A stretch of 64,000 bases of DNA from Caprimulgus europaeus. Its lineage: Eukaryota; Chordata; Aves; Caprimulgiformes; Caprimulgidae. The notes below the pieces were generated by a model. It saw only the letters and a program-made list of their open reading frames with translations, ran no database searches and had not been told where the DNA came from. The position numbers were made by a program, and so were the translations under genes. Shown here piece by piece: positions 12,191 through 23,918 of the stretch. The stretch is taken from the NCBI GenBank assembly GCA_907165065.1, contig OU015528.1, positions 22,536,515 through 22,600,514 of the forward strand. Direction: 5' to 3'. Position 1 is the first letter of the stretch; each line of letters begins with the position of its first letter.

Positions 12191-13261
12191 ATGAATAAGC
12201 TCACCCAAAATTTTCTAATAAACTGTAAAGATACCTTCAGCTATATCTACAGAAGGATTTGCACATCTTGGTAAGAGTGAATTTGTGGAGTGACATGACT
12301 GATGCTGAGAAATTGTATGTAGTTTGGGTATTTTTACTCTGTCTGGTTGCAGTGGGGTCCCAGAGCCTGGATGCCTGAGGAGGTAGCATGTGGAGAACAC
12401 CAGTTCCAGCATTGCTTGTCTCTGTGATCCCCAAGATACTCTACAAAGTCAATGAAAACTCAGTAAGAGAGGAAACTTGCTCTTGAACTCAACTAAACCA
12501 CCAAAGTAGGTTCAACTTTTATTTGGTTGTGTAATAGCAGACGTACCTGTACCAAAAGCTGGGCAGGAAGGAGGTGTTTCTACATGTGCTGTGAGGAGAT
12601 GTTGCTACATGTGCTATGTGTTTCCATGCTGTGTTGCTGCCAGCCAGCTCTTCCTATCTGCTCTCTCCCAGTTGTGAAACTACTGGAAGAACCTTACTGC
12701 TCAGTCCAGATCTCCTTCGGGTAAAACTGAGGGATACACTGTATGCAGATGTTATTCTGTGTGTACCCTCTTCTTTCACTTAAAATACCAGGTTTTTACC
12801 CCTGCTTCCTTCATGCTTTTCCCTCACTGATGTCTGCTGATGCATGATTATACCTATGATAGTTTTGCAATTCCACAAGAGTCACCTGGCAGCAGAGAAC
12901 CAGGGTTGGTGATCCTGGACCTCCTCCCACCTTGGCTGTTGGATACATTGTCCTGGCAGCAAGCCAGCATTGTGAGCAGCAAGGGATGGAGACAAGGCTT
13001 CCCACTCAGCACTGAGAGTAAGCCCTGGTAGGTAGGAGAAACCATAGTAAAACATTATTAGATCCAAGTCCCCATATGTTTCTATATCTGCATTACAGAT
13101 AGATACAATTTGGGAGCAGAGAGATAAGGAATGAGGGGAAAGTATATAAGTGCAATGCAAAATGCTTGACAGGTGTGTAGGAGTTTGACTGTCAGGGTTA
13201 GCTGCATTTCAGGACTTCCTCAGCAGGACCCACTGTAAAGGTATCTTCCATCTGAAGATAA
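12191..13261. other. GC-richer noncoding patch of unknown origin
   Basis: From about 12,340 to 13,230 the composition is clearly less AT-rich than the flanks, and short open frames occur on both strands, which reflects composition and not coding. A near-duplicated phrase, CTACATGTGCTRTG, occurs twice near 12,580-12,620. The patch abuts the truncated CR1 at 13,262. It could be an old, unrecognised LTR or other transposon, but I can identify no termini. Confidence 0.4.
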
Positions 13262-13525
13262 CAAAGAACTACTTTACTTTGAGGGCAACAGAACACTGGA
13301 ACAGGCTGCCCAGAGAGGTTGTGGAGTCTCCTTCACTGGAGATATTCAAAACCTGCCTGGACGCTTCCCTGTGCAACCTGCTGTAGGGAACCTGCTTTGG
13401 CAGGGGGATTGGACTAGATGATCTCCCGAGGTCCCTTCCAACCCCTGCGATTCTGTGATTCTGTGATTCTGTGATTCTGTGATTCTGTGATTCTGTGATT
13501 CTGTGATTCTGTGATTCTGTGATCT
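13262..13525 (+). mobile_element. CR1 LINE, 5'-truncated 3' end
   Basis: CR1 is the dominant non-LTR retrotransposon of birds and is usually found as short 3' fragments. This copy starts near the end of the reverse transcriptase frame and runs through the 3' untranslated part. Diagnostic phrases are CACTGGAACAGGCTGCCCAG, GTTGTGGAGTCTCC and TGGACTAGATGATCTC, followed by the CR1 tail. It is only about 260 bp, so it cannot code or move. The sequence is well preserved, which suggests a moderately young insertion. The tail is unusually long (next entry). Confidence 0.95.
13449..13523 (+). repeat. Expanded CR1 tail microsatellite (GATTCTGT)n
   Basis: The octamer GATTCTGT is repeated a little over nine times without interruption. 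CR1 elements normally end in a few copies of such an octamer, and the other two plus-strand CR1 copies here end in about two. The array therefore probably expanded by slippage after insertion, or was templated as a longer tail. Confidence 0.95.
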
Positions 13526-16361
13526 GCTCACCCAAAGACAGCAAATGTGGTATATTTAGAGCAGTTGGAGTAGAAAGGGAAAGAGAGTACAATTGGATTC
13601 CCGAAAGAGCTGAAATATTATAGTCTCAGTTCTTCATCTCAGTACAGCAGGTTCCCATCCCTACCACTCCAGAAGCCCCACCGCACGCAGCTGGTGGTTT
13701 TGCAGGAGGAGAATTAACCTCTTCCCCTGTACATTTACTCAGACTCTGTTTACTCAAAGCATTCACACACAAAATTCTCAGGGGCAAAGTATACAGGAAG
13801 ATGCAATTTTGAGGATAACTTAATATCAGAATTAGAGCAAGCCAGAAAACTGATTACACATGCTAGGAAAATTGGCATTTTAGACATTTTTAAAAACCCC
13901 AAAATGGGGGCAAAAAGAAGAACTTTCAACTTTGTCCCTAAGTATCATTAAAAAGAATATGTTGTCTTATTTTGAAATAATTTGAAACAACTTTTTTCAT
14001 TTTTAATTTATTTTTAATAGAAAATTAGATTAAATTTCAAAACAAAATTGGTTGAAAGTAGAGAAATTATTAGTTGAACAAGAGCAGCTCCACCACTTGA
14101 AAATGTTTTATTTTCCCTCCTTGTCAGCTTTCCTTCACATAACAAAATTATCTAAAAATTGTTGGCAATATAAAAGCTTTTTTCTGTCTGTATATATGTC
14201 TGTCTATCTACATTTTTATTTGGTTTACAAGCTTTCTCATCATCATCCCAATAAAAGTAAGTATGAATTGAAATTCAATTGGCTGTACATCACACCACTA
14301 GTTTTAGGATAAAGTAAACAGGTTTAGCTCAACTCCAGTGATTATCAGTTCCCCAGAATATAAAAGTAGTTGAGGATAATTCACAATCTCAAACAGTTCA
14401 GTATTTTATATTACAAAGGAGCACAACATATTTATAAACCAACAGTGACGGGTTTCACTTGCTCTGAGTAATAACGCAATTAAGACTGCTAATAATGCCC
14501 AAGGAGAGTCTTTTTCCCTGAAACCATCTCATCTTCAAGCCTCCTTAATGATTCTTTTGTATATTTGATTGCTATTATCATTCCCGAGACAGTCTGACAT
14601 TTCATCGATATCACCACATTTTCAAGAAACATATCAAGAAATAGCACCACACCACCTCCAAACATGTTTATTAAATGCAGTGCTAAGCTGACAAGACACC
14701 AACAATATAAGCAGATGTTAATTTCTCACCAAGTCTATGCCATTCAAACTATTCATCCAAAGCCAGATCTGCACCAGCTTTACACCAGAATGTTTTAAAG
14801 AAACATTATGGACTTTTCCTCAGAATGGGCTAAAACCTCATTGCACAATTTTTTATTATATGCAGATGAGCAGCATCTGATTAAGTCCTGAGGCAGCTTC
14901 ACCTAGGTGTTCACTGGAATAGCAATGGGAGCTGGGGAAGAGTATTTCATAACTGAAGTATATTTTCCCTTGGGGGACACGACCATTTGATTTTGACATT
15001 TATTTGTCCTGTGCTGTAAAGGACAAAACTACAATTACATTTTTTTTTTCTACTGTGCAGTGGGCATAGTGTCAAAAAAAATTAAATCAAAGGTAGCATG
15101 TTCTCACAAAAAAAATAACAAGCTTTAAAACCATATTTAAAGAAAGTATTCAGAGTTAAAGTCACACTACATTAGAAGAGCCCATTTGATTGAAAATGTG
15201 TATCATAACTGTATTTTACAAATAGCAGCAAGCATAAAAAGTAATATATAGTCCTTCATTTGTTTTTTTCTCCAGTATATTTTTATATACTATTAGCACT
15301 ACTACTAACATTTTACTGCTATTAATATTTTTCATTGTCAGCTTTACAAACAAGATGCACCAATAATAAATCAGTTGCTTGAGCTCATTTCTATTTTATT
15401 TGTTATGATTTTTTTTTCATATTCGGAGAAAGTTGATGTAAATTAATTGAATACAAGATTAAATGAATGGTACAGATTATGACTCTTGCATCTTGCATTT
15501 CAGCTGCATACAAAACCATTTTTAGTATGTACATTATAATGCAACAAATAGTTTTTCATTCTTGAATTCCACTGGTGCAATTCATACATCATGTAAACGT
15601 ATTTATTCACATTTTACCCAAAACACGCCTGGGAATTACCAATACTGCAAACAATTTATAAGCTACTATGAAACCTTTCACTTCAGGAATCTTTCCCCAA
15701 CCTAGTGCGCATAATTTTCATAAATGAACCTAATGTTTCAAAAACAATTATAGAATAAAAGTGTTAGAGAGTTAATTTTATATTGGTATTTCATCTTCAA
15801 ATTAGTAATATGTATTTATTTACAAACCTTACCCAAATCTTAGTCCAAACTAGAAGGTTTAAACATGTTTTCATGTTCTTTTCTCCCACTGAATTTAAAT
15901 ACATGAACAGTTCCTAGGGTTAACAGGTTTCTAGTACATAAAAAGAACACAATGTCTTATAATCTCATGGAACTGCATTAGTTGGAGCAGATAACAAGAA
16001 ACTGGAAAAGAAATTGGACACCTCTTGGCATAAAGGTGAAATATGGTAAAAGTTTCACCAATTTTTAATGAAATTCAAACCTGTATTAGGAATAGAGCTA
16101 GGCTGAATAAGGATACTGTGATGTCTGCAGAAAACGGATGTGGTGACTTTGATTTGAATACACATTGAACATGATATGAAAATAGGATGATTTGAAACCA
16201 AATACAAAACATAAAAATGGCAAGCATATTTTAATTTAATTTGTTGTTGAATCTTACATCCACTGCTGATTTAAACGATGGTGGTTGATCAGTAGATGGG
16301 AGTGATGAACTAGCTACTAGAACATTTTCTTCCTTCCTGCGCTGGGCTTAGTTTAATGAAG

Positions 16362-16380
16362 AATTATGCAGTGCATAATT
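16362..16380. repeat. 19-bp palindrome AATTATGCA-G-TGCATAATT
   Basis: Two perfect 9-bp arms flank a single central G. Each arm contains ATTATGCA, which is close to POU-domain half sites, so a dimeric binding site is conceivable. That reading is inference only; the symmetry itself is directly visible. Confidence 0.6.
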
Positions 16381-19300
16381 TTAAACACATGAATATCCCC
16401 AGTAAAGAAATTATACTACTTGTATGCTTGAATTGCACACTTGCATTGTAAGCTCATAGGTCAACCAGGTCACCAAAAAGAAAACAATTAGGCTGCAAGA
16501 ATCTACCTAAGATTTGCAATGCATTTTTTTATGAATTGCGTGTACAAGAGACATTACACTCAAGTCAGTCAAAGCTGGATGCTCCCTATTCTAGAAAGGA
16601 TATTGTAGTGATAACACTCATAGAAGTTCTCTATGCCTGCCTGTGCCTTTATTCCAAAAAAGAGACCACCTGTCAAGAAGTTGAAGGCCAGGTGATCTTT
16701 TTATCCACTTATTGCTTAACCTCTGTCACTAACTCTGCTGACACTGTTAAGAGGAACGTCAACAGGATTTATGAAAATGTGGTTTTTTGCAAAAGTTTAA
16801 TAAGTGAAGTTCCATATGATTGAGTTGGATGACTGTTGAATTGGTTTGGTAGTAAATGAGCAATTTTTGAAAAGGCATCAAACAACTTTTTTGATGACCA
16901 TTAGCCCTTAATTTTGTTCTCAGCAGTGCAATAACATGGAAAGTTTGCTTACCAGGGATACCTCTCAGTATGACATTACTTATTATGTGGTACTTTGAAG
17001 TACAATCGTCTTCAGTTCTGGAACTAGGATGGAGGAGCATTCCTTGTTGTATACATTTATTTCTTTACAATTTTGATACCGAAAGTAGAGTACTATAATA
17101 AACTATATTTTTTCCCATAACAGATCATGCTTTCTACTGAAGGTTTCAAAATTTCACTATATTTCTTCAGTAACTGAAGCTACATATTTTTATGATTTTA
17201 GAAAGCAAATAAAAAAGAACCCCACATATTTGCTCTTTAAAATGCACTGGTTTATAATAACATATTATAACATTTAAGATTTCAATACTAGGCCTTTAGT
17301 ATAATAAAAATTTTAGTGACTCCCTGGCATGTCTTGTTCAGACTTAAGTTCCTCATTTACATATCTGATGTCCCCCAAGAGACAGACAAGCTTCAAGTTA
17401 ATTATCCATGTAGCTGTAAGAACTCTGTTTCTTTGGAGAGGACTCTCTAAAAGAAAACTAACAGTTATTAAATATTACTTTGAGTTTCAGAAAGTAATCC
17501 AAGTGCATTTAAAGAGGCACTAAACTGATACTTAAATTTTATATTCTTTGCAGACTAAATAACATATAAACCATGTACAACCCTTAACAAAATCCACAAA
17601 TGAAACAATTGTTAAAGACTAACAAGAAGCCCAGTCTTCAGTAATTTCAAGTGCTACAAATACTTAGAAGCAAAAAGGCTCTTGCACAGACCCTGCACTA
17701 CTCTCTAACATGCACTCATTTTACTCAAAGGTAAAATTGCACCTGTTGAAAGCAGTGACACATTCCCAATTGCTTCTAGTGGAGCAGGATTTCATTACTA
17801 ATAGCTCATAAAAATATGTAGAGAATCACGCTCTGTACAGAAAATAACAAGTGACAGAATACATACTTCTAAAATTAAAAGCAACTGTAGTAAAGACACC
17901 AACATGTCTTTTGTATCTCACTAAACTGTAATTACATGGAGAAGCAACAGAGAAATACTGTATAGCATATGTTGTCACTTGCGACCAAAAGCATCTTTAA
18001 AAAATAATTTGATGTATCGTGGAAAAGAGGAAAAGAATAACTGGCAAGCAGAAAATGGACTTTAATTCTAACTGTTCTACACAACTTCCATTCACATAGC
18101 ATCCAAATGCCTTCAGTAGGTTGTTAAACAATGTACCTAATATATATCATCTGTGACTCACTCTCTGTCATTCTCAGCTGTAGCTGGCAACTTACAAGTA
18201 CAGATATCAGCTGAAATAATTAATCTGAGTATTTTACAATAAATGAACATGTGCATCTATTTCCCAGAGTCTCACGATGACTTGCATGAGAGGCAAATTC
18301 ACTGACTGTCTCCAAATTATTACATGCATCCTATAATTAAGTTACAATGAGTGAATAGAATGTGGATGCTCTTCTCTACACAGAAGACAACAATCTCATT
18401 CCACAAAGACCTTGGAGGTCATTCAAGAAACAATTAGATGTCCTACCATCTATACTAATAAGAAAGAAAGCTGAGGGCAGAGTGGCCTTTCTTCTGTTTC
18501 CTGTAGCTTCAGTGCTTGTGCATTCAAATGAAGACAAACAATATTAAGCCACAGAGCAACACACACGGAACACATATAGCTTGTAAAAAGTTGGTATTAT
18601 TTCTGTCTTGCAAAAAGGGTTGGGAAGAGTCATGTCTATTATTTTACAGAAAGGCATTTGTTGACAAATTTCTGTTATTTTAGTTTCTGCATCACTGTGT
18701 ACAAAGTGAAAAGCACTAACTAAAACTGTTGTCATTATTCTCCTATGTATAGAGGCGAATATATACAGAAGTCAGTTGTCTATACTCAGCTCTGGGCTAA
18801 AAAGCATTAATGTGAGAACAGAAAGAGGTAAGACCTAATTTTTACATGTCAACCAACAGTCTTTTTTCGTATGCAACAAGCATATCAGATATTTTCTGGC
18901 ACTTTACTTTTGATTAGATGTTTGATTTATTGTGATAAAGACAGTTAAAACTCAGTAATATTCACAGAATGCGGGAATGCAAAATCTTGCAATCCTTAGG
19001 CAGACAATGCTACTGACTTCAAAGAAGGCAATAGAAGAAGACTGCAAATAGACGATGTCTATTGTCACTCTGAGGTAATCCCTTCTGGCTAAAATACAGA
19101 ATAATGTTGACAGACAACTACTAAGGGAGTCATTTCCAGGCCTCCTCAGGCAAAAGGAAGGTCACTGAGATGTAGACCTTTAAGGGTGTTTGCAGGACTG
19201 TATGGAACTGGTTCCTCCAGGTGACTCATCTAAACTGGGGAAATCTTAGCCTGTGAAGCTTTCTTTCTATCACTTAATTCTATACTATTGAAGTACAAAG

Positions 19301-19523
19301 CAAAAACTTACAGAAAGCACTTTCTAAGATACAAATGGTTCACAACTCACTATCTTGTAATATTGCACCCTTTTTTTCCTTCCTTTCCAGTTTTTCCCCT
19401 TGGTCTTCCTATTTGTAGAAGAACCAAGAAACTAATATGGGATGAGTAGGGTAAGTATCAACAATGAGGTAGGCAGTTTGGTCTGAACAGTTGCCTAGGT
19501 GAAGTTCAAAGAACAATGCAGAC

Positions 19524-19553
19524 CACTAGAAGATTTTTCACTAGAAGATTTGT
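19524..19553 (+). repeat. 15-bp tandem duplication
   Basis: CACTAGAAGATTTTT at 19524-19538 is followed directly by CACTAGAAGATTTGT, with 14 of 15 positions identical. It is a recent small tandem duplication of the replication-slippage type. Confidence 0.8.
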
Positions 19554-22500
19554 CTCAGAAATAATTGCTTGTTTAAAGTACAGAGTTAGACCAGAGATAC
19601 ACAAAATACTAGAAAGAAGGCGTAGTCCTGGACTATCACAGTGGGACACTGAAACAGTCTTCAATTCCAATCACACAAATAAACTAAATAAATAAAGAAA
19701 ATGTGCTTCCAGGATTTCTTTTCTTTTCCAAATCTAATAATTTCTTCTCTCTTCACATTTAAGTCCACCTATGTGCTTAAGATGAAGAGTCGAACTTAGC
19801 AGGACCTGAGCACTGAATTAAGTAGAGAAATATTGAGAAATTCAACAAAAGAGAGTTATGTTAACAGATGCTTTAAAACAAAAATAGAAGAGGGAATGCA
19901 ATCACTCTCCCTGAAAAGAAGATATGTAATTAAGAGACTTTTTGTTTACTTGGGAGCCAGAGCAGCACCAAGAGTGATTAACACCACCACTCCCCTTATC
20001 TAAGATACAACTAACTAGCAAGAGATAGACTACTTTAAGTTGTAGATGTTAAATAATCTGTCTTTCAAAGATGATGAGAATCTGCCTACTTGCTATGAAG
20101 ATTGAACCTAGATTTTCCCTAATCAGAACTGTGAGTAATTGCCTGTGGATTCTTGATGTTTTCAGTTCCATGCAGTGGTTATTCCACATGAAGAAACTGA
20201 ATCTAAACAAAACTCTTTGCTCTTGGTCCTATTTATGACAGTCTTGATCCAACAATGAAAGGAGTTCATATACAGACAGAGCACAGTCTTGCATCTGCAA
20301 CCAACTATCTGATATGAAACCTCCTGATTAATAAGCACTAGGTACCATATCTGTTCCTTTGCGTCTTTCCCAAGACCATATCCCATCACATTATTCAAAG
20401 CAAAAGAAGATTACTATATGAATTCATACCACAGCACTACATTTTGTGTTTGTCACCTGTTGAGTTTGCCTGGTACAGAGCACCCAACTTCACTGTTTCG
20501 TGCTTAAGGAGAACAGGATCGTCTCACACTGTATTTAAATTTATGCAAGTATTGACGGCACAAGATTTCACACTCTTCATTATAGTATGTGAGAGGTTTT
20601 GGGCAGCATACTCAGAAGGCAAAGAATATATCTTGTCTCCTCCCTGTGGCACAGAGACAGGTGATCAATCAAAAAGGTGCTCAGAGTCAAACAAAATGGC
20701 CATATGGTGCTTCAGTGTTCAAATTATGTGTGTTCTTAAAAAAAATTGAATGCTGGATAATGATTTGCCACACTGCTATACTACAGGTAAGTTCAAAAGC
20801 AGTCATTGTCAGTATGCTGATTGATGTAAAGCTTTCAGTCTCTGGGGGAAGAGTATAGCACTTCCTACTGCTTGATCCATAAAGCAGCATTTACTGCAGC
20901 CCACCTTCCTGGTCTGTGCTGCATAATACATTGCCAGATTATGGGAGTTAGGGAATTAAAAGGAAAAGAAAAGAATGGATGAAAAAGCCCTGACCCTCTT
21001 CTCCACAGGTGAAATATTTAAGTCCCTGTCTCAGGGTATGGGAAGTAAGCACTAATTGCCATCCAGATACCCACTACTCACTTTCACCTAAATATTTCCC
21101 ACTTCTGACTGATCAACCAACCTAAAATTTAATTGAAAAAGTTTTCATTTAATGTTTGCATCCTGTGAGGACTAGCTGGGACTGGAAGCATTCACTATCA
21201 GAGCAACAGTACAAAAAGAGAGAATAGCATCATGTGAAGAAGCCCAAGTAAAAGGCAAGAAATTATAAGGAAAAAAAAAACCCAAAAAACTCTTGAGGAT
21301 ACACACTTCGAGTTTCTCTTACTAAGAACCAACAACTTGCACTTCAAGTAATACTTCACATGCCAGGTACTGTGCCAGCTGTTTGATTCTGTATTTGCTA
21401 TTTAGTGATCACTGTCTGGATTTTTATAGGCATTTTCTCATGGCTGTTGAACAGAAACCTGCAACACTATCCACAGGCAGGAAGGGGAAAGTATTATTGA
21501 TCTGTGTCTGCTTTGATGTGCTGCTTTCTGGGAGTGAAACCTGATCTGTTACAATCAGATGCTGCACAGCCTGAATTATATTGAGGTCCCCATCAATATA
21601 TAGAATATGTGGGAGCAAATAAACAGTAGCCACAAAAGAAAGACTTGACCAGATTATTAACCAACTCTGGGTGTTGAAAAAGGAAATTCATGTGGGATCC
21701 AGACAGGTCTCATTCTTAAAGGCATTTTGGGGACAAAAATACAAGAAAGGAGGTGTTTGATATTGGAAACCATGCAGAGAAAGCAAAGAGGATTTGTGCT
21801 TTATGAAGCATTAAAGTGACTTTTGTAATGATACTCTATTTGGAACAGAAGTGCCTCATTTTAAAAAAAGGAATGAAAGCAGCTGAGATCCAAAACTTGC
21901 AAACCTTGTTGGCAGCTTTGCAGCTATTTTCTGTGTTAGAGTTGTGCCTAAAAGGGGGAGATGGAATACACAACACCAAAACCCAAAATCCTTGCTCAAA
22001 AGTGTTTACAATCTGAGAGAAGGAACATGACCACAAGCAATCATCAGAAGGACTCAAAGGCAATGATTAGAGACAAGGGGAACAATATATGAAAGACAAA
22101 AGAGTAAATGGATTGATAGTGTTGAGGAGACAACATTCTCCCTAGTTCCTTAGAGGAACCATCTGCCTATTGCCCTCTGGGCAGCACAGCAGGCAAGGGG
22201 GAATATTGGTTACAAACAAGGACATATGCCAAAATGAGATTGGCCAAAGGCAGGAACAAGTGACAGAATGAAATTTGTTTGGAAACAAAGTCTTTGCAAT
22301 TATTAAAAGTTTAACAGCAAAATTGAAACACAAATTTGTGTTTTGCGGATTTAAAATACATTTAGACCTGATTATGCGATGTTTTGCATCTTGTTTTCTT
22401 CCTTAAACTTAGCAATCATCTACAAATGAAAACAGTACCAATTTTTGCAGGGATCTAAATAGACAAAGATCAAGTGTTAGGCTTGTGCAGAAACAACTTC

Positions 22501-22934
22501 CAGCTGCAACTCCACACACAGAGATTCTACTTCACTCTAAATGCAGAGATGGTAGTGCTTTGTTGAGCCAAAAATATTCCATAACAGTTGTCAAATGTGT
22601 CATAAAGGCTGGATTCACAAGTAGAACAGGTAAAATGGTCAAATATATGTTAAAGACAACAGAATAGCCTAATAGAAGCTGAATTACATAGGTCTTATGA
22701 AAATGTGAAAATATTGGAGGACGGAGTCAAAAGGAACTTAGAGAATATTACAGCATGGCAAGTACATGTACTAGAATGACAAAGTAATATAAGGAAGATC
22801 CTTGCATTTTGCCTAACTAGTCTGATGTGTCCTTTCAGCATGCAAAGGTGGAAAACAGAGATAACTGAAACAAAACACTGAAGGCAACTTCAGTACCTTA
22901 AATGCTGCCAGTGCGTTAGAGTATCAGAGACATA

Positions 22935-23918
22935 TGTGGTTGTGGTCGGTGGGACAGAGTCGAGTTGGAGGCCTGTGTCTAGTGGAGTCCCTCAGGGGTC
23001 AGTACTGGGACCCTTATTATTCGACATATTCATCAATGACCTGGATGAGGGAACAGAGGGCACTGTCAGCAAGTTTGCTGGTGATACAAAGCTGGGAGGA
23101 CTGGCTGACACACCAGAAGGCTGTGCTGCCATCCAGTGAGACCTGGACAGGCTGCAGAGTTGGGAAGGGAAAAATTTAATGAAATACAACAAGGGTAAGT
23201 GTAGAGTCTTGCACCTGGAAAAGAACAACCCCAGGTACCAGTACAGGTTGGGGACAGACCTGTTGGAAAGCAGGATGACCATGAGCCAGCACTGTGCTCT
23301 CATGGCCAAGAAGGCCAATGGCATCCTGAGTTGTATTAGAAGGAGTGTGGTTAGTAGGCCAAGGGAGGTTCTCCTCCCCCTCTACTCTGCCCTGGTGAAG
23401 CCACATCTGGAATATAGTGTCCAGTTCTGGCCCCCGTAGTTCAAGGACAGGGAACTGCTTGAGAGAGTCCAGCACAGAGCCACCAAAATGATTAAGGGAG
23501 TGGAGCATCTCCCTTATGAGGAAAGGCTGAGGGAGCTGGGCCTCTTTAGCTTGGAGAAGAGGAGGCTGAGGGGTGACCTCATTAATGTTTATAAATATGT
23601 AAAGGATAAATGTCAGGAAGATGGAGCCAGGCTCTTCCCAGTGATGTCTAACAGTAGGACAAGGGACAGTGGGTACAAGCTGGAACATAGGAAGTTACAC
23701 GTAAACATAAGGAAAAATTTTTTAATGTGAGAGTGACAGGACACTGGAACAGGCTGCCCAGGGAAGTTGTGGAGTCTCCTTCTCTGGAGACATTCAAAAC
23801 CTGCCTGGACGTGTTCCTGTGTGACCTACTGCAGGTGTTCCTACTCTGGCAATGGGGTTGGACTAGGTGATTGTTCAAGGTCCCTTCCAATCCCTAACAT
23901 TCAGTGATTCTGTGATAT
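22935..23918 (+). mobile_element. CR1 LINE, 5'-truncated, about 1 kb
   Basis: This is the longest CR1 copy in the window. It begins inside the reverse transcriptase palm region, just upstream of the conserved block [13 protein letters not shown], and continues through the thumb and C-terminal region into the 3' untranslated part. That part contains the phrases GGCTCTTTAGCTTGGAGAAG (plus-strand sense wording typical of CR1) and TGGACTAGGTGATTG. It ends in about two copies of the GATTCTGT-type octamer near 23,897-23,918. CR1 is mobilised by target-primed reverse transcription, and 5' truncation is the usual outcome. The endonuclease, ORF1 and promoter are absent, so the copy is dead. Confidence 0.97.
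22936..23730 (+). pseudogene. CR1 ORF2 reverse transcriptase remnant
   Basis: One reading frame carries the C-terminal half of CR1 ORF2. In order it shows [13 protein letters not shown] near 22,985, FINDLDEG near 23,030, the catalytic box, then RRSVV...[15 protein letters not shown] near 23,340-23,420, and [20 protein letters not shown] at about 23,505-23,565. The catalytic box reads F-A-G-D at 23,074-23,085 where CR1 and other LINEs have F/Y-A-D-D, so one metal-binding aspartate is lost. In-frame stops lie at 23,137 (TGA, at a likely former CGA) and 23,437 (TAG, at a likely former CAG). A one-base deletion near 23,715 shifts the frame before the natural end. No functional enzyme can be made. 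Confidence 0.93.

Larger units (their letters stand above)
13526..22934. other. AT-rich noncoding stretch, no gene seen
   Basis: More than 9 kb with no recognisable gene, RNA gene or well-preserved transposon. It contains a 19-bp palindrome at 16362-16380 and a 15-bp tandem duplication at 19524-19553, listed separately. Around 18,400-18,450 a few words resemble the CR1 3' region, but too weakly to call. Open frames are at most about 100 codons and unrelated to known proteins. Confidence 0.55.

Noticed and set aside
13449-13523. CRISPR-like array
   Set aside because: The repeats are contiguous octamers with no spacers, in a vertebrate-type sequence.
13269-13592. Minus-strand frame with repeated ITESQNHR
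   Set aside because: It is the translation of the expanded CR1 octamer tail, not a repeat protein.
18400-18450. Possible CR1 3' fragment (words like GGAGGTCATTCAAGAAACAA)
   Set aside because: Only one short phrase is similar and no tail or neighbouring CR1 block is visible.
23176-23688. 170-codon minus-strand frame
   Set aside because: It is the antisense shadow of the CR1 reverse transcriptase remnant on the plus strand.
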